Source: Acidobacteriaceae bacterium (lineage in GTDB: Bacteria; Acidobacteriota; Terriglobia; Terriglobales; Acidobacteriaceae). From it: DNA of 10,145 nucleotides. Position 1 is the first letter of the stretch. Every line of letters starts with the position of its first letter. The stretch spans positions 1-10,145 of the forward strand of contig JASIJX010000182.1 in NCBI GenBank assembly GCA_030049955.1. Direction: 5' to 3'. Of this stretch, positions 6,991 through 10,145 are shown in pieces. A program made the position numbers and the translations under genes. Under the pieces are notes generated by a model. The model was not told where the DNA came from. It did not search any database and saw only the letters and a list, made by a program, of their open reading frames with translations.

Positions 6991-9612
6991 ATGAAGCGAT
7001 CCCTCGCTTGCTGTTGCGCATTTCTCGTATTTATTGACGCATGGGCCGTGGCGCAACTGCCGCAGAACTGTAAACTGCCGGCTTCGGGTGCGCATCCGCC
7101 TGCCGGCACTTCCCCTGCAAGGGTTTATGACGCCGAGGGCGCTTGGTTTGCGGAGAACGGCGATTTGAAATGTGCAGTCGCAGCGTTCCAAAATGCCTTG
7201 CGGCTGGAGCCACACTCGGCCGAGGCGCATTTCGACCTTGGGCTCGTTCGGCAAACCCAGCAGCAGCCTGCGGCCGCAATCAGCGAGTTCCGCCTGGCCC
7301 TGCAGTACGATCCTGCCTTGCTGCAGGCCCATTGTGCACTAGGGTCTTCGCTCGCGAACCCTGCCGAGGCGGAAGCAGAATTCCGCAAGGCGCTCGCAGT
7401 GAACCCGGAGTTAGTCTGCGCCTTGGACGGCATGGCGCAGGCTCTGGTGAAGGAGAAACGATACGATGCCGCCACGGATTACTGGCAGCAGGCCATCCGA
7501 ATACAACCGGACGCTCCGGATATGCAGCTCTCGTTAGCGACAGCAACCTATGAGGCTGCCAAGGCGAGGCAGGCCGACGGGCTGCCGGCGTTGGATGGCG
7601 CCGGAGTGGCTGACGCCATTCGGCTTTTGACGGACTTGCTCAAGAGCCATCCCGAATTCACGGCTGCATATTTTACTCTTGGGAACATCTATGCAAACGA
7701 GCACCGTGATCGCGAGGCCGCCGACGAATACCAGGAAGTGATCCGCCGGACTCCCAACGATTTGGCTGCACTGGCTGCGCAGATCAAGGCTCTCATCGAT
7801 GCATCAGCATATGCAGAGGCTCTTGCGCCCGCCCGCGATTACGTGCGCCGGGAACCAAATGATCCTTCCGCGCACGTCATGCTCGGTACGGTATACCAGC
7901 AACTGGGCGATTATGCGAAAGCAGAGCCGCAACTTGAGCTCGGAGCCGCCAAGGCGCCCGACGACTTTGAGGCTCGATACCAACTCGGGCTCGTTTTGGC
8001 GCGCACGGGAAAGCCCAATCAAGCTCTACCCCAACTGCAGAAAGCCGTTTCGCTAAAGCCCGGCGATAAGGCGGCTCAGTATCAGCTGGTAGCTGTGTTG
8101 CGTTCTCTCGGTCGAACGCAGGAAGCAGCACAGTTTGTAGAGAAGTTACGGAAAGAGCAGAGCGAAGAATCCCTAAACAGCCAAATGACATCCGAGGGAG
8201 TCAAGGCAAATGACCTACTGCAATCCGGGAAGCCCGCGGAGGCAGCGCAGATTTATCGCCACATGCTCGAAGAGGATCCCGGCAGTGCATGGACGGCTTA
8301 TAATCTCGCGCTGGCGCTCGAAGCCTTGAACGATACGAAAGGTGCTGAAGAGATTCTCCGCAAGGCGATCGGAATTAATCCGAAGCTGGCCAAGATCCGG
8401 GCCGAATTGGGCCAACTGGAATTGACAGATGGCGACTTGCAATCCGCGCAGGGGTGGCTCCAATCCGCACTTGACCTCGAACCTGAACTCGTGGAAGCGC
8501 GCGGAAATCTGGCGATGGTTTACGCCCAGAAGGGCGATTTGGTATTGGCCGAAAAGCTTGTTCGTCAGGCCCTTGAAGATAATCCGAATTATATGGAAGG
8601 CCATTTGAACCTGGGCTTTATTCTTGCCCAGCAGAACAGAAAATCCGACGCCGAGAAGGAATTAGATAAAGCGGTCGCGCTCGCGCCAAAGGATCCCGCC
8701 ACGTTGTCAACGGTCGGAAAGACGAAAGTAAAAATGGGCGAAGTGAGCGAAGGACTTGCGCTTCTTCGGCAGGTTGTGGAGATGGCGCCCGATCTGGCCG
8801 CGGCTCATTTGGACCTGGCGCTTGCGCTCGCCGACAGTTATGACCTGCCCGCAGCCTTGGTGCAAACCAGTGAGGCGGTTCGGCTTGCTCCGCAGTCCGG
8901 CGTTGCGCATTTCTTCCGCGGGCAAGTTCTGTACGACATAGGCCGCAGCAGCGAGGCGCAGCCGGAGTTCGAAACCGCCTGCCGGCTGGATGCACAGTTG
9001 CCCGGCCCCCGTTATTTTCTCGCCCTCATCGACAAGCAGCAGGGTAAGTTTCCCCTTGCAGCCAGCCTCTTCGAGGAGACCGTCAAACTGCAGCCCGGCA
9101 ACGCAATGGCGTGGTATGAGCTTGGTCTGTCGTTTGAGCAGGACTCAGAGACATCGAAGGCCGTAGCGGCTTGGCGAAAGGCGACCGAGGTTGATCCGAA
9201 GTTCAGCCAGGCTTTATTCAGCCTCTCGCAAGCATTGCGATCGACGAATCAAGCTGAGTCCGAGCAGTTTATGGCGCGCTACATCGCTGTCCAGAAAGAG
9301 CGGCGCATCTTGGATCGCGCGGACGCGCTAGCAAACAATGGTATTGAAGCGGCGTCCGCTCACGACTGGCCCGAAGCGATCCAACATTTGAAAGATGCGA
9401 TTGCTGCGTGCGGCGATTGTGCGGCGAAGGCCGATCTTCACAGAAAACTGGGCATCATCGACTGCCAGGCTGGCGACCTCGAAAACGGAGAGAAAGAACT
9501 ATTGGCCGCGAAGGTTCTCAAGCCGAATGATCCTGTGACCGAGGCCGCCCTTGAGCTCGTCACACAGGCTCGAGGCCAGCATGCCGCGTCCACCGAAGGG
9601 AAGGCGTATTAA
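6991..9612 (+). CDS. exported tetratricopeptide-repeat (TPR) protein with about twenty repeats
   Basis: The protein has 873 residues from the ATG at 6991. I prefer this start because it opens a classical Sec signal peptide (MKRSLACCCAFLVFIDAWAVAQ, likely cut after AVA) and follows GGAAG at 6976-6980 at good spacing. An ATG at 6967 in the same frame would add MILGSGFI. After the signal, 34-residue helical repeats run almost to the end, with the usual A/G-Y/L-A pattern and proline at the turns (AEAHFDLGLV, AHVMLGTVYQQLGDYAKAE, ARGNLAMVYAQKGDLVLAEK). A charged linker near residues 387-400 divides the array into an N-terminal block of about nine repeats and a longer C-terminal block. A CGDC pair lies near residue 807, followed by further cysteine-containing helices. 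TPR arrays bind peptides or proteins, so this is probably a periplasmic scaffold, perhaps for the cotranscribed CRTAC1-like protein. No enzymatic domain is visible. Confidence 0.92.
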   Translation: MKRSLACCCAFLVFIDAWAVAQLPQNCKLPASGAHPPAGTSPARVYDAEGAWFAENGDLKCAVAAFQNALRLEPHSAEAHFDLGLVRQTQQQPAAAISEFRLALQYDPALLQAHCALGSSLANPAEAEAEFRKALAVNPELVCALDGMAQALVKEKRYDAATDYWQQAIRIQPDAPDMQLSLATATYEAAKARQADGLPALDGAGVADAIRLLTDLLKSHPEFTAAYFTLGNIYANEHRDREAADEYQEVIRRTPNDLAALAAQIKALIDASAYAEALAPARDYVRREPNDPSAHVMLGTVYQQLGDYAKAEPQLELGAAKAPDDFEARYQLGLVLARTGKPNQALPQLQKAVSLKPGDKAAQYQLVAVLRSLGRTQEAAQFVEKLRKEQSEESLNSQMTSEGVKANDLLQSGKPAEAAQIYRHMLEEDPGSAWTAYNLALALEALNDTKGAEEILRKAIGINPKLAKIRAELGQLELTDGDLQSAQGWLQSALDLEPELVEARGNLAMVYAQKGDLVLAEKLVRQALEDNPNYMEGHLNLGFILAQQNRKSDAEKELDKAVALAPKDPATLSTVGKTKVKMGEVSEGLALLRQVVEMAPDLAAAHLDLALALADSYDLPAALVQTSEAVRLAPQSGVAHFFRGQVLYDIGRSSEAQPEFETACRLDAQLPGPRYFLALIDKQQGKFPLAASLFEETVKLQPGNAMAWYELGLSFEQDSETSKAVAAWRKATEVDPKFSQALFSLSQALRSTNQAESEQFMARYIAVQKERRILDRADALANNGIEAASAHDWPEAIQHLKDAIAACGDCAAKADLHRKLGIIDCQAGDLENGEKELLAAKVLKPNDPVTEAALELVTQARGQHAASTEGKAY

Positions 9613-9752
9613 TTCCGTTAAAAAGCTCATTTCCCTTGCAGTCGCAGTTCACTGAAAACTGTATTCGCCTTTTTATACCTGTTGTCAGTTGTTGTCAGTA
9701 CGAGTCTGTTTCTTCAAGGCGCCATCCTGACAGGAACAGACGTTGAGAGGCG
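9613..9752. other. convergent intergenic region
   Basis: This region separates the TPR gene from a convergent gene. It contains a T-run (9670-9674), but I find no strong intrinsic terminator for either direction. A weak stem pairs GTCTGTTTCT (9704-9713) with AGGAACAGAC (9732-9741), including one G-U pair, and lacks an adjacent U-run. A 10-bp tandem repeat is annotated separately. Confidence 0.4.
9681..9700. repeat. 10-bp tandem direct repeat (GTTGTCAGT[T/A])
   Basis: GTTGTCAGTT at 9681-9690 is followed directly by GTTGTCAGTA at 9691-9700, nine of ten bases identical with a period of one helical turn. The position between converging genes argues against a promoter operator. It could be a small duplication or a protein-binding tandem site. 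Confidence 0.55.
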
Positions 9753-10145
9753 CTATTGCGACGTGATCTTGTCGCCAATCCGCGGCTTGCCCGAACCGCT
9801 GAAAGTGCCAACGGCAGAGTCGGAATCAACGCTGGTAATGGTCAATTCGCCGACCGTATCTTCAATGGAGCGCAGAGGCTTGCCCGTTGCCGGATCTTTG
9901 ACCACGCGGACTACGCGCTTCACCAGCAGCTTATCGCCAACCTTCAACCCGGCGCTGCTGCCAACGTTGATGATTACGTCAGGCGTGGATGCGTCGGCAA
10001 CCAGCGCGGAAATCGGGGCAGGCGCCGCCACAGGAATCTTTCCACTATCGGCGATAAGGCCCTGGGCAAGCTGGGTTACTGCCTGGGTCGTAGCTTCGCC
10101 AATGATTGTCTGGGCAAAGTTGCTGCTGTCCATGCCTGCGCCACC
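9753..10145 (-). CDS. C-terminal part of a CsgG/HfaB-like protein with FlgT-type C-terminal domain
   Basis: The frame enters from the right edge and ends at TAG (9755-9753), giving 130 visible codons. An internal ATG at 10133-10131 is not the likely start. The frame stays open to the edge, and the preceding residues GGAG look like a glycine-rich linker inside a longer protein. A helix follows (MDSSNFAQTIIGEATTQAVT), then a linker rich in alanine and proline. The last part is a compact beta domain with IINVGSSAGLKVGDKLLVKR, VKDPATGKPLRSIEDTVGEL and SAVGTFSGSGKPRIGDKI. This resembles the C-terminal ends of acidobacterial CsgG/HfaB-family proteins and the FlgT C-terminal domain. Such proteins are envelope components linked to secretion or surface structures. 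The catalogue-style assignment rests on memory of family texture and on the C-terminal part only. The gene converges on the TPR gene and is probably not part of its operon. Confidence 0.65.
   Translation of the reverse strand, partial: GGAGMDSSNFAQTIIGEATTQAVTQLAQGLIADSGKIPVAAPAPISALVADASTPDVIINVGSSAGLKVGDKLLVKRVVRVVKDPATGKPLRSIEDTVGELTITSVDSDSAVGTFSGSGKPRIGDKITSQ

Noticed and set aside
9704..9741. An inverted repeat considered as a terminator for the convergent genes
   Set aside because: The stem is only ten pairs including a G-U, the loop is 18 nt, and neither direction has a U-run directly after it.
1..10145. CRISPR array, transposon ends or phage genes
   Set aside because: The only repeated DNA inside genes reflects FG-GAP and TPR protein repeats. 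No spaced identical repeats, transposase, integrase or att-like duplications were found.

Overview
The window looks like a chromosomal segment from an Acidobacteriota bacterium (Terriglobia-like). This is inferred from gene content and protein style, not from a marker gene. It holds a very long Oar-type TonB-dependent receptor with an N-terminal carboxypeptidase-regulatory-like domain and the LPLNGRNF plug signature, CRTAC1-like FG-GAP/VCBS proteins ending in an ASPIC/UnbV domain, and a large exported TPR protein. This combination is common in soil Acidobacteria. No rRNA, tRNA, CRISPR array, transposase or integrase is visible.

Layout, left to right. (1) A minus-strand gene runs off the left edge (1-1142). 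It encodes a membrane-anchored or exported FG-GAP/VCBS protein of the CRTAC1 type. (2) A divergent intergenic region (1143-1500) ends in an unusually legible control region for the next gene: a near-consensus sigma-70 promoter, a perfect 12-bp LacI-family-like palindrome just downstream of the predicted transcription start, and two Shine-Dalgarno sequences. (3) The 1150-residue TonB-dependent receptor (1501-4953) is followed by a strong intrinsic terminator (4977-5017). (4) After a 223-bp gap with no clear promoter comes a two-gene unit: a Tat-exported CRTAC1-like protein with a complete ASPIC/UnbV end (5241-6944) and an exported TPR protein with about twenty repeats (6991-9612, possibly starting at 6967). 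(5) A convergent gap (9613-9752) contains a 10-bp tandem repeat. (6) The C-terminal part of a minus-strand gene (9753-10145) enters from the right edge. It resembles the end of a CsgG/HfaB-like protein with a FlgT-type C-terminal domain.

How they may work together (inference). The receptor would import a large or scarce substrate across the outer membrane. The two beta-propeller-like FG-GAP proteins and the TPR protein are all predicted to lie outside the cytoplasm and could bind or scaffold substrate or envelope components. The palindrome suggests that a LacI/GalR-family regulator, encoded elsewhere, controls the receptor in response to a small ligand, often a sugar. The substrate cannot be read from the sequence. 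The receptor-CRTAC1-TPR arrangement is the best candidate here for a little-described functional system.
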